Shown: positions 20,326 through 27,864 of the stretch, piece after piece | Layout: each line of letters opens with the position of its first letter | Numbering within the stretch: the stretch's first letter is position 1 | Origin: an uncultured Oscillospiraceae bacterium | Lineage (GTDB): Bacteria; Bacillota; Clostridia; Oscillospirales; Ruminococcaceae | Assembly (NCBI GenBank): GCA_905197685.1 | Contig: CAJJZS010000016.1 | Span: 1-28,822 of the forward strand | Reading direction: 5' to 3' | DNA length: 28,822 nucleotides | Notes under the pieces: model-generated | The model's database searches: none | Told to the model about the DNA's origin: nothing | What the model saw: only the letters and a program-made list of their open reading frames with translations | Translations under genes and position numbers: made by a program

Positions 20326-22947
20326 TTAGTTTTGGAAAGCTTCTAAGCTCGATTCAATCTTTTGGAGCAGTTCCTGCGCTTTTTGCAGTTTTGCTTTTTG
20401 CTCGTTGATTACCTTTTCCGGAGCTTTTGCAACAAAGCCGGGGTTGTTTAGCTTTCCGGACAGGAAGGCAATATCCTTTTCACAAGCCTGTTTTTCCTTG
20501 CTCAGTCTTGCAATTTCCTTTTCACGGTCTACCAGCTGGGACAGCGGCATAAAGATTTTTGCGCTGTCGGTGATAACCTGTACGCAGGACTGCGCGTCTT
20601 GCGGCTGACCCAAAACGATTTCGTCTGCCCATGCAAGGCGGGTTAAAAATGCGTTGGAGCGGCAGAAGATTTCTTCGGAGGCAGTTTCGATGTAAAGGGT
20701 TGCTTTTTTGCTCGGAGGTACGTTCATCTCGGAGCGGCGGGCACGAACTGCCTTGATTGCGTCCATTACCTTTTCAAATTCTTTTTCCTCTGCGGAGAAA
20801 TTGAGTTCTTCGCGGTAAACCGGCCAAGAGGAAACCATGATGCTTTCGCCCTCATGTGGCAGAGCCTGCCAGATTTCTTCGGTGATAAACGGCATGAACG
20901 GGTGCAGCAGCTTTAAGGTGTTGCTCATAACATAAACCAGAACCTTGCGGGCAGTATCGGCTTCTGTTCCGTCCTCCCACAATCTGGATTTTGCAAGTTC
21001 TACATACCAGTCGCAGAATACATCCCAGATAAAGTCATACAGTTTGCTGACAGCGATGCCCAGTTCAAATTTTTCAAGGTTATCGGTTACTTCGGCAACC
21101 AGTTTGTTGTATTTGGTCAGGACCCATTTGTCCTCAACAGCAAGGTTGTCCGGCAGGGTAACGTCCATTTCGTCCTCTTTGAGGTTCATCAAAACAAAAC
21201 GGGAAGCGTTCCAGATTTTGTTTGCAAAGTTTCTGCTTGCGATTACCTTTTCATCGCTGAAGCGCATATCGTTGCCCGGAGTGTTGCCGGTAGCCAGGGT
21301 GAATCTTAACGCGTCTGCGCCGTATTGGTCGATGATTTCCAGCGGGTCGATGCCGTTGCCGAGCGATTTGCTCATCTTTCTGCCCTGAGAATCGCGAACC
21401 AGACCGTGGAACAAAACGGTGTTAAACGGAATATCTCCCATATGCTCCAAGCCGGAGAAAATCATACGGGCAACCCAGAAAAAGATAATGTCATAGCCGG
21501 TAACCAGTGTGCTGGTCGGGTAGAAGTATTTGAGTTCCTCGGTGTTGTTCGGCCAACCCAGAGTGGAGAACGGCCAAAGCGCGGAGCTGAACCAGGTGTC
21601 CAGAGTGTCTTCATCCTGATGCAGATGAGCGCTGCCGCACTTCGGACAAACGGACGGAGCTTCTTTTGCAACAACAACCTCGCCGCAATCCTCGCAGTAG
21701 TAAGCGGGGATTCGGTGACCCCACCACAGCTGACGGGAGATACACCAGTCTTTAATATTTTCCATCCAGTTGAAGTAGGTTTTGTTCATGCGTTCCGGAA
21801 TCAGTTTAATCTGTCCGTTGCGAACAACGTCGATTGCAGGTTTTGCCAACGGTTCCATCTTAACAAACCACTGTTTGGAGATCATCGGCTCTACGGTAGT
21901 GCCGCAGCGGTAGCAGGTTCCGACATTGTGCGCGTGGTCCTCTACTTTGAGCAGATAGCCCTGCTCCTCCAAATCTTTCACAATGGCTTTTCTTGCTTCA
22001 TAACGGTCCATGCCTGCATATTTGCCGCAATCTTTGGTCATGGTTGCGTCATCGTTCATTACTTTCAGAATCGGCAGGTTATGGCGGCGTCCTACTTCAT
22101 AGTCGTTCGGGTCGTGCGCCGGGGTAATTTTTACAACACCGGTACCGAATTCCATATCAACATACTCGTCGCCGACAATCGGGATTTCTCTGTTAAGCAG
22201 CGGGAGAACCACATTTTTGCCGATTAAGTTTTGGTAGCGTTCGTCCTTCGGGTTTACTGCAACGGCAGTATCTCCCAGCATGGTTTCCGGACGGGTGGTT
22301 GCCAAAACAACATCGCCGCTGCCGTCAGCAAGAGGATAACGCAGATGCCAGAAGTGACCTGCCTGCTCCTCATACTCTACCTCGGCGTCCGAGATGGAGG
22401 TCATGCAGTGCGGACACCAGTTGATGATGCGTTCGCCTTGATAAATCAATCCCTTGTTGTAAAGGTTTACAAATACTTCCTTAACCGCTTCGGAGCAGCC
22501 GTCATCCAGGGTGAAGCGTTCTCTGTCCCAATCACAGGAAGAGCCGAGCTTTTTGAGCTGTTCGATAATTCTGCCGCCGTATTTGCGTTTCCATTCCCAG
22601 GCGCGCTCTAAGAATCCTTCTCTGCCCAGGTCCTCTTTGGTTAAGCCTTCTTCCTTCATCGCGTTTACGATTTTTGCTTCGGTTGCGATGGAAGCGTGGT
22701 CGGTACCCGGCAGCCAAAGGGTTTCATAACCCTGCATTCTGCGGAAACGAATCAGGATATCCTGTAAGGTTTCGTCCAGCGCGTGTCCCATGTGCAGCTG
22801 ACCGGTGATGTTCGGAGGCGGAATCACAATGGTATACGGTTTTTTATCGGGGTTTGGTTCTGCATGGAAGTAGCCGCCGTCCAGCCAGAATTGGTAGGTG
22901 CGGTCCTCTACCTGTTTCGGATCGTAGATTTTAGACAATTCTTTCAT
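20326..22947 (-). CDS. valS: Valyl-tRNA synthetase
   Basis: An 873-residue class I synthetase that charges tRNA-Val and edits misactivated Thr. The nucleotide-binding signatures are PPPNITGQLHMGHA (43-56, HIGH-type) and GRKMSKSLGNG (522-532). The editing domain is marked by TTRPETMLGDTAVAV (217-231). Two cysteine pairs (CYRCGT near 345, CPKCG near 434) suggest zinc sites. The C-terminal ~65 residues are the ValS coiled coil. ATG 22947 is chosen because AAAGGATG precedes it and because the 33 upstream codons overlap the leader. The gene is controlled by a T-box leader. It is complete and of normal length. Confidence 0.98.
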   Translation of the reverse strand: MKELSKIYDPKQVEDRTYQFWLDGGYFHAEPNPDKKPYTIVIPPPNITGQLHMGHALDETLQDILIRFRRMQGYETLWLPGTDHASIATEAKIVNAMKEEGLTKEDLGREGFLERAWEWKRKYGGRIIEQLKKLGSSCDWDRERFTLDDGCSEAVKEVFVNLYNKGLIYQGERIINWCPHCMTSISDAEVEYEEQAGHFWHLRYPLADGSGDVVLATTRPETMLGDTAVAVNPKDERYQNLIGKNVVLPLLNREIPIVGDEYVDMEFGTGVVKITPAHDPNDYEVGRRHNLPILKVMNDDATMTKDCGKYAGMDRYEARKAIVKDLEEQGYLLKVEDHAHNVGTCYRCGTTVEPMISKQWFVKMEPLAKPAIDVVRNGQIKLIPERMNKTYFNWMENIKDWCISRQLWWGHRIPAYYCEDCGEVVVAKEAPSVCPKCGSAHLHQDEDTLDTWFSSALWPFSTLGWPNNTEELKYFYPTSTLVTGYDIIFFWVARMIFSGLEHMGDIPFNTVLFHGLVRDSQGRKMSKSLGNGIDPLEIIDQYGADALRFTLATGNTPGNDMRFSDEKVIASRNFANKIWNASRFVLMNLKEDEMDVTLPDNLAVEDKWVLTKYNKLVAEVTDNLEKFELGIAVSKLYDFIWDVFCDWYVELAKSRLWEDGTEADTARKVLVYVMSNTLKLLHPFMPFITEEIWQALPHEGESIMVSSWPVYREELNFSAEEKEFEKVMDAIKAVRARRSEMNVPPSKKATLYIETASEEIFCRSNAFLTRLAWADEIVLGQPQDAQSCVQVITDSAKIFMPLSQLVDREKEIARLSKEKQACEKDIAFLSGKLNNPGFVAKAPEKVINEQKAKLQKAQELLQKIESSLEAFQN

Positions 22948-23002
22948 AAAACAGCATCCTTTCTGAAAAGTGAAATCATGTTTTTTCAAATCGGGAAGAA
23001 AA

Positions 23003-23306
23003 TAAAAAAACCTGTCCTTTGCGCTTTGCAAAGGACAGGTTATCATTCCTGCGGTACCACCTTACTTGGCAGAAAAATTTCTGCCCACTCAGCACGTGCA
23101 TTTTTTACACGCCGAACCGGTAACGGGGTTCAGCCGTTATGGTCTACTGAGAAACAGCAAAAAAGCGCTGTATTCCGTTCGGCATACTCTCAAAGGCTAC
23201 TTTGTCAATCTCGCTTTCTGCCGGTCTTTCAGCCTGCGCCGGCTCTCTGTAAGTGCGCTGATTGTTTTACTTCCTTCTCTCAGATTTGAAGCAATATTTT
23301 GATTAC
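23003..23306 (-). promoter_or_regulatory. T-box leader of valS, Val (GUA) specifier
   Basis: On the minus strand, AAGGTGGTACCGC (23051-23063) is the T-box. Its UGGU would pair with the ACCA end of uncharged tRNA-Val. The competing terminator is a long stem, CCTGTCCTTTG / CAAAGGACAGG (23011-23040), followed by TTTTTTT. Stem I is visible near the 5' end with an AGTA S-turn segment and an AGAGAG loop. The 3' side of the specifier loop reads GACAAAGTAGCC, giving GUA (23200-23198), a valine codon. Uncharged tRNA-Val should favour the antiterminator and let valS be transcribed. Confidence 0.93.
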
Positions 23307-23312
23307 AACCTA

Positions 23313-23341
23313 AATCTATCATGATTTTTGCGTTTTGTCAA
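23313..23341 (-). promoter_or_regulatory. Promoter of valS
   Basis: On the minus strand: consensus TTGACA (23336-23341), a 17-base spacer and TAGATT (23313-23318). Transcription would start near 23306, giving a leader of about 300 bases before the coding region. Confidence 0.85.
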
Positions 23342-23374
23342 CTTCCTTTTTCATTCTTTTTTTAAAGAATTCTT

Positions 23375-23418
23375 TGTAAAAAAGAAAAGCGGCTCAATGC
23401 GACAGACAAAGAACCGCT
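23375..23418 (-). terminator. Terminator of the interrupted tRNA gene
   Basis: AGCGGCTC (23388-23395) and GAACCGCT (23411-23418) pair with one G-U. On the minus strand the stem is followed by TTTCTTTTTT. It begins right at the CCA end of the tRNA fragment, showing that the 3' half is in its original chromosomal place. Confidence 0.8.
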
Positions 23419-23461
23419 GGCACCCCCAACAGGAATCGAACCTGTAACTAACCCTTAGGAG
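23418..23461 (-). tRNA. tRNA-Arg(CCT), 3' half only, interrupted by element insertion
   Basis: On the minus strand this reads as an anticodon loop CTCCTAA (23461-23455; anticodon CCT at 23459-23457), the stem strand GGGTT, a 4-base variable region, the T-arm ACAGG-TTCGATT-CCTGT, the acceptor strand TGGGGGT, the discriminator G and an encoded CCA (23420-23418). The 5' half is absent: the bases before the loop (GCCAT) do not pair with GGGTT. The break at the anticodon loop, with foreign sequence beyond, is what tyrosine-recombinase elements leave behind when they integrate in a tRNA gene. Confidence 0.85.
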
Positions 23462-23462
23462 A
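23455..23462. other. attL junction of the integrated element (approximate)
   Basis: Transition from tRNA-Arg sequence to element sequence at the anticodon loop. The shared core presumably extends leftwards through the tRNA 3' half, and an intact tRNA-Arg is expected at the far end of the element, outside the window. Confidence 0.65.
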
Positions 23463-23760
23463 TGGCCCCAAGCGACATAAGCACTATCAAGCGAGTATAA
23501 AAAAACCAAGAGAAATCAAGGCTTTTCTCCAAGTCAGGTGTAAATCTGGTACAAGCAAAATCAAGCCAAAATAAAGGGGTTTTACCCCCTCTTGTTGGCA
23601 GGATGTTAGCAAAATCAAGGCTTAATAGCGTGTGCTTTGAGTTCGATTTCTCTCGGAGCAAACTCAATTTATGCTGCGTGAGTATCTACTTGGTCTGTCA
23701 CTTATTGAGTATACTATCATACATAGTGCCCCATTACAAGAGATGTGTGGGGCAAGAAAA
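23463..23760. other. Non-coding left-end region of the conjugative element
   Basis: About 300 bases with no gene. It holds short direct repeats: AAATCAAGGCTT at 23513-23524 and 23612-23623, AGCAAAATCAAG at 23554-23565 and 23608-23619, and CAAGCG twice near 23470-23495. There is a small stem GGGGT-TTT-ACCCC (23576-23588). A TATACT (23710-23715) could be a -10 box for the rightward transcript, but no convincing -35 precedes it. Confidence 0.55.
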
Positions 23761-23807
23761 GTGCCTGTTTTATCTCTCAGTCGAGAGGTAAAGCAGGCGC
23801 TTTTTTT
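23761..23807 (+). terminator. Strong terminator/attenuator hairpin before parA
   Basis: An 18-bp stem with four G-U pairs (arms 23761-23778 and 23783-23800), an AGTC tetraloop, and seven T residues (23801-23807). It lies 36 bases before parA and after a possible promoter. An upstream GCCCCA/TGGGGC dyad (near 23727-23752) may form a second hairpin. It either attenuates parA transcription or ends a small RNA of about 90 bases. Confidence 0.85.
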
Positions 23808-23843
23808 CATATCTAAAACTCAGAGTGAAACGAGGTGAAAATG

Positions 23844-24665
23844 ATGAATACGCAAATCATCGCCATCGCCAATCAGAAAGGCGGTGTGGGCAAAACAACG
23901 ACCTGTGCGAATCTGGGCATTGGGCTTGCACAGGCCGGAAGAAAAGTGCTGCTGATTGACGGAGATCCGCAAGGCAGCTTGACCATCAGCCTGGGCCACC
24001 CTCAGCCGGATAAGCTGCCCTTTACTCTCTCTGATGCTATGGGCCGTATCCTGATGGACGAACCGCTGCGCCCCGGCGAGGGTATCCTGCATCACCCGGA
24101 AGGCGTTGACCTGATGCCCGCTGACATCCAGCTTTCCGGCATGGAGGTTTCTCTGGTGAACGCTATGAGCCGAGAGACTATCCTGCGGCAATATCTGGAC
24201 ACGCTCAAGGGACAGTATTCCCATATCCTGATTGACTGCCAGCCTTCCCTGGGTATGCTCACAGTCAATGCGTTGGCGGCTGCCAACAGGGTCATAATCC
24301 CCGTCCAGGCGGAGTATCTGCCCGCCAAGGGCCTGGAACAGCTGCTCCAGACGGTCAATAAGGTGAAGCGGCAAATCAATCCCAAGCTCCAGATCGACGG
24401 CATACTGCTGACGATGGTGGACAACCGCACCAACTTTGCCAAGGAGATTGCGGCTCTGCTGCGAGAAACCTACGGCAGCAAAATCAAAGTGTTCGGAACT
24501 GAGATTCCCCATTCCGTCCGGGCAAAGGAAATCAGTGCAGAGGGCAAGAGTATTTTTGCCCACGACCCCAACGGCAAGGTGGCTGAGGGGTACAAAAATC
24601 TGACCCAGGAGGTGATGAAACTTGAAAAGCAGCGCGAAAAAAGTAGAGCTGGCCTCGGTAGATGA
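23844..24665 (+). CDS. parA: ParA/Soj-family partition ATPase
   Basis: A 273-residue Walker-type ATPase that, with ParB, segregates or stabilises the element, including its excised circle. The deviant Walker A motif NQKGGVGKTTTCANLG sits near the N-terminus, LLIDGDPQGSLT is the A' motif, and ILIDCQPSLGMLTVNAL is Walker B. There is no DNA-binding N-terminal extension, so it is a short (type Ib-like or chromosomal-type) ParA. Possible starts are GTG 23835 and ATG 23841 or 23844; GAGGTG (23832-23837) has its best spacing to 23844. It overlaps parB by 44 bases, implying coupled translation. The attenuator-like hairpin just upstream suggests transcriptional control. Confidence 0.95.
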   Translation: MNTQIIAIANQKGGVGKTTTCANLGIGLAQAGRKVLLIDGDPQGSLTISLGHPQPDKLPFTLSDAMGRILMDEPLRPGEGILHHPEGVDLMPADIQLSGMEVSLVNAMSRETILRQYLDTLKGQYSHILIDCQPSLGMLTVNALAAANRVIIPVQAEYLPAKGLEQLLQTVNKVKRQINPKLQIDGILLTMVDNRTNFAKEIAALLRETYGSKIKVFGTEIPHSVRAKEISAEGKSIFAHDPNGKVAEGYKNLTQEVMKLEKQREKSRAGLGR

Positions 24666-25557
24666 TCTGTTCTCCACCGAGGAAAGTCGCGCCGATGCCC
24701 AGCGGGAACGAGTAATGGAAATCCCCTTGTCTGAGCTGCATCCTTTCAAGAACCACCCTTTTAAGGTCAAGGATGACGAGGCCATGATGGAGACCGCCGA
24801 CAGTGTGCGGCAGTACGGGGTGTTGGTTCCGGCGATTGCCCGCCCGGACCCGGAAGGCGGCTATGAGCTGGTCGCTGGACATAGACGGCACCGGGCCAGT
24901 GAACTGGCTGAGAAAGAGACCATGCCGGTCATTGTCCGTGATCTGGACGATGATGCTGCCACAATCATCATGGTAGACAGCAACTTACAGCGGGAAAGCC
25001 TCCTTCCCAGTGAGAGGGCCTTTGCATATCGCATGAAACTCGAGGCCATGAATCATCAGGGAAAACGAGCTGATTTAACTTGTGGCCAAGTTGGCCACAA
25101 GTCTGTTGGTCAAAAAAGCCGGGATTTGCTTGCAGAGCAAACTGGAGAGAGCGCACGGAATATCCAAAGATATATCCGTTTGACGGAGTTGATTCCTGAA
25201 CTGCTGGATATGGTGGATGAACGAAAAATCGCTCTCAATCCGGCCTATGAACTGTCCTTCCTCAAAAAAGAGGAACAGAGGGATTTACTGGACGCGATAG
25301 AGAGCGAACAGGCTACCCCCTCTCTTTCGCAGGCCCAGCGGCTCAAGAAATACAGCCAGGAGGGACATCTGACCCTCGATATGATGCGTGTCATCATGGG
25401 CGAGGAAAAGAAAAGTGATCTCGATAAGGTCACTTTTACCTCCGACACCCTGCGAAAGTATTTCCCCAAGAGCTACACACCCCAGCGGATGCAGGAGACC
25501 ATTATCAAACTGCTGGAACAGTGGCAAAAAAAGCGCCAGCGAGACCAGGAACGATGA
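24622..25557 (+). CDS. parB: ParB-family partition protein
   Basis: A 311-residue ParB/Spo0J homologue that binds centromere sites and stimulates ParA. The N-terminal nuclease-like domain has IPLSELHPFKNHPFKV (about 34-49), then ELVAGHRRHRASELA (about 88-102) with the CTP-binding GHRRHRA box, and DSNLQRESLLPSERAFAYRMK. The central helix-turn-helix part is GESARNIQRYIRLTELIPEL. The TTG start at 24622 is preferred because GGAGGTG lies about 8 bases upstream and the next ATG would remove conserved residues. It overlaps parA. A perfect 25-base palindrome (25078-25102) lies inside the coding sequence. The next gene begins 12 bases after the stop. Confidence 0.94.
   Translation: MKSSAKKVELASVDDLFSTEESRADAQRERVMEIPLSELHPFKNHPFKVKDDEAMMETADSVRQYGVLVPAIARPDPEGGYELVAGHRRHRASELAEKETMPVIVRDLDDDAATIIMVDSNLQRESLLPSERAFAYRMKLEAMNHQGKRADLTCGQVGHKSVGQKSRDLLAEQTGESARNIQRYIRLTELIPELLDMVDERKIALNPAYELSFLKKEEQRDLLDAIESEQATPSLSQAQRLKKYSQEGHLTLDMMRVIMGEEKKSDLDKVTFTSDTLRKYFPKSYTPQRMQETIIKLLEQWQKKRQRDQER
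25078..25102. repeat. Perfect 12-bp inverted repeat inside parB
   Basis: ACTTGTGGCCAA (25078-25089), a central G, then TTGGCCACAAGT (25091-25102). It encodes LTCGQVGHKS between the nuclease-like and DNA-binding domains of ParB. It may be a binding site such as parS, or a mRNA hairpin. It is followed by no T-tract. Confidence 0.8.
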
Positions 25558-25569
25558 AAGGAGCCGCCT

Positions 25570-25845
25570 ATGAGGGATATTTCGGCCCGTGAGCTGAAAG
25601 GACACAACATTCTTGCTGTGGAGCGTTTTCAGGATAACACCCGCTGGATGATTGAGTTTTCCGTTCAGCGTCCCAGTTTCTACGGCAGCCCCGGTGATGA
25701 AATACGGCTGTTTCTTTCAGAGGACGGGTATCAGGCTGCCCTCCTGAGTCAGCAGCGCCGGGAAATTAAAATCAAGCGGTATGCCCGTGTGATCGAGGGA
25801 CATATTCTCGACTTCAAACCGGACAAGCGCCGCCGTCACCCGTAA
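25570..25845 (+). CDS. Small conserved conjugative-element protein
   Basis: A 91-residue basic protein found 12 bases after parB. It begins MRDISARELKGHNILAVERF, has a likely beta-rich middle (WMIEFSVQRPSFYGSPGDEI) and a basic tail, KPDKRRRHP. It resembles small proteins, possibly of the DUF5720 type, that sit after parB in Firmicutes conjugative elements; I am not sure of the family name. AAAGGAG precedes the ATG. The function is unknown. A role tied to ParB or to plasmid-like maintenance is suggested by position only. Confidence 0.72.
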   Translation: MRDISARELKGHNILAVERFQDNTRWMIEFSVQRPSFYGSPGDEIRLFLSEDGYQAALLSQQRREIKIKRYARVIEGHILDFKPDKRRRHP

Positions 25846-25870
25846 TTTAATTATCACGAAAGGAATGAAT

Positions 25871-26068
25871 ATGTGTACTATCCAGAGCATCAAAGATGCC
25901 ATCCGAGAAAACTGCCAGTCCCAATACGACATGGAATCCACCGACATTGACCAAGTTTTGCAGACTCTCCCGTTTTCAGAGCAAGGGCCGTTCAGTCAGC
26001 CGAGGCACAAGAGACCTTACCGGCCCCGAAAAACCGAAGAAACAGTTGAGCGCCACAATCTTTTGTGA
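25871..26068 (+). CDS. Hypothetical small protein of the conjugative element
   Basis: A 65-residue protein, MCTIQSIKDAIRENC at the start and a basic PRHKRPYRPRK segment near residues 44-54. I do not recognise it. AAAGGA (25859-25864) is 6 bases before the ATG at 25871; another in-frame ATG at 25865 is too close. It lies between the parB group and the replication gene on the same strand. High G+C and codon use match the element. Confidence 0.55.
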   Translation: MCTIQSIKDAIRENCQSQYDMESTDIDQVLQTLPFSEQGPFSQPRHKRPYRPRKTEETVERHNLL

Positions 26069-26118
26069 AAAAGACTGCGGCGTTTTTTCATGTGGAACTT
26101 TAGGGAGGAGTGAAGTCA

Positions 26119-26997
26119 ATGGCCGTATTTCGTGTGGAACGCACTCGTGATTATACCGTTATGAGCAATTTCCACTTGAAAGACAAGCGGTTATCACTGA
26201 AAGCGAAAGGGCTGCTCTCTCAGATGTTATCTTTGCCGGATGATTGGGACTATACCTTATCTGGCCTTTGCTTCATCAACCGAGAAAGCAAAGATGCCAT
26301 TCGTTCTGCAATCAATGAACTGGAACGCGCTGGGTATATTCGACGCAGACAAACTACAGATGCCACCGGGAAGTTCGGGTCCAACGAATACAGCATCTAT
26401 GAACGCCCCATTACAGATAGTCCGTCGTTGGGGAGTCCGTCATCGGAAAAACCGACAACGGAAAAGCCGATAGCGGAGAAACCGTTGCCGGGAACTCCGA
26501 CACAATTAAATACTAAGAAATCAAGTACCCAAAAACAAAATACTCACGGATCAAATACCGATTCCATTCCCTTCCGGGAAACAGCGGCAGCAGTGCTGCC
26601 GGAACGGAAAGGAAGGGATGTGATGCCTGTCTCAGAGATAGAGAATTATCGGAATTTGATTCTGGAGAACATCGAGTATGACTACTTGTGCAGGGAGTTT
26701 TCGCTCTATCGGGAGGACCTGGATGAGATCGTGGAGCTAATCGTGGAGACTGTCTGTGCCAAGCGACAGGCTACCAGAATTGCGGGCAGCGACTTTCCTC
26801 ATGAGGTGGTTAGATCAAGATTTCTGAAGCTGACCAGTGAGCATATCCGGTTTGTTATGGACTGTATGAAGAAAAACACCACTGATGTTCGCAACATGAA
26901 ACAGTACCTATTGACCACCTTGTTCAATGCTCCCACTACTATCAACAATTATTACACCTCACAAGTCAATCACGATATGAACGCAGGCGGCTGGTAA
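26119..26997 (+). CDS. Replication initiator-like protein (DUF6017-type, winged helix N-terminus)
   Basis: A 292-residue protein. The N-terminus, MAVFRVERTRDYTVMSNFHL then LSLKAKGLLSQMLSLPDDWDYTLSGL and RSAINELERAGYIRRRQ, is the winged-helix domain seen in RepA-like initiators of Gram-positive plasmids and conjugative elements. Residues about 95-145 form a Pro/Ser/Thr linker with SEKPTTEKPIAEKP repeats. The C-terminal part (IENYRNLILENIEYDYLCREF onward) resembles DUF6017. It likely drives replication of the excised circle. The ATG at 26119 is preferred over the GTG at 26110 since GGGAGGAG (26103-26110) is about 8 bases away. It follows the small proteins and precedes the antirepressor gene. 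Confidence 0.82.
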   Translation: MAVFRVERTRDYTVMSNFHLKDKRLSLKAKGLLSQMLSLPDDWDYTLSGLCFINRESKDAIRSAINELERAGYIRRRQTTDATGKFGSNEYSIYERPITDSPSLGSPSSEKPTTEKPIAEKPLPGTPTQLNTKKSSTQKQNTHGSNTDSIPFRETAAAVLPERKGRDVMPVSEIENYRNLILENIEYDYLCREFSLYREDLDEIVELIVETVCAKRQATRIAGSDFPHEVVRSRFLKLTSEHIRFVMDCMKKNTTDVRNMKQYLLTTLFNAPTTINNYYTSQVNHDMNAGGW

Positions 26998-27031
26998 GAA
27001 CCGCCTTATCTCATGCCAAAGGAGGCACGAT

Positions 27032-27778
27032 ATGAGTCAGATTGAAGTTTTCAATAACGAGGAGTTTGGCAGTATCCGCGTCATTGAGGAGAATGGCAAG
27101 TATTTGTTCTGCGGCTTGGATGCCGCAAAAGCACTGGGGTACAAAGACACAGTAAATGCCCTCAAAGCACATTGCAGCAAAGATGGGGTGGCGTTTTACC
27201 ACCTCACCGATAATTTGGGCCGCAAACAGAAAGTGAAGTTTATCAGTGAAGGGAATCTCTATCGCCTGATCGTCTACAGCAAACTTCCCTCTGCGGAACG
27301 GTTTGAGAGATGGGTGTTCGACGAGGTGCTACCTTCTATCCGCAAGCACGGAGCCTATGTGACCAAGGAAAAGCTGTGGAAGGTGGCTACTTCCCCGGAG
27401 GCACTTTTGAAGCTCTGTTCCGATTTGCTGGCTGAGCGGGAAGAAAATGCGGCACTGCGGGAGGAAAACGCTCTGCTGGAAAGCAAGGCCGCCTTTTATG
27501 ACCTGTTCATCGACCTCAACCACAGCACTAATCTCCGAACCACCGCCAAAGAGCTGGTTGTGCCGGAGCGCCGGTTTGTCCGGTTCCTGCTGGAGCAGCG
27601 GTTTGTCTATCGCACGGCATCCGGGAATGTACTTCCCTACGCGAAGCCTTCCAATGACGGTCTGTTCTGCGTCAAAGACTACTGCAACCACGGGCATTTC
27701 GGCTCCTACACGCTGGTTACGCCCCAGGGCAAGCTGTATTTTGCCCAGCTGCGGGACAGCATTTTGGTGATGATATGA
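27032..27778 (+). CDS. Antirepressor with BRO-N and KilAC domains
   Basis: A 248-residue protein. Residues about 1-110 form a BRO-N domain (IEVFNNEEFGSIRVIEENGK, FCGLDAAKALGYKD, SEGNLYRLIVYSKLPSAERF, WVFDEVLPSIRKHGAYV). Residues about 125-160 look like a short coiled coil (LLAEREENAALREENALLES). The C-terminal part (about 160-248) is a KilAC DNA-binding domain. Phage antirepressors of this type counter a repressor. In conjugative elements this gene is common near the replication genes and may control excision or transfer. GGAGG precedes the ATG. The next 86 bases are non-coding with a small GGCGG/CCGCC stem. Confidence 0.9.
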   Translation: MSQIEVFNNEEFGSIRVIEENGKYLFCGLDAAKALGYKDTVNALKAHCSKDGVAFYHLTDNLGRKQKVKFISEGNLYRLIVYSKLPSAERFERWVFDEVLPSIRKHGAYVTKEKLWKVATSPEALLKLCSDLLAEREENAALREENALLESKAAFYDLFIDLNHSTNLRTTAKELVVPERRFVRFLLEQRFVYRTASGNVLPYAKPSNDGLFCVKDYCNHGHFGSYTLVTPQGKLYFAQLRDSILVMI

Positions 27779-27864
27779 TGACCCATTACCTTTTACGGCG
27801 GTTGGTGGTCCCGCCTTAGTATCAAATGCACCCCTGCAAAACCGCAGAAAGGAGGCGATGACCT

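Noticed and set aside
21325..22227. Plus-strand 300-codon frame inside valS
   Set aside because: It is a shadow of the highly conserved valS coding sequence, without a ribosome binding site or recognisable product.
23820..24785. Minus-strand 321-codon frame opposite parA
   Set aside because: It results from the G+C-rich codon pattern of parA on the other strand; parA and its motifs are unambiguous.
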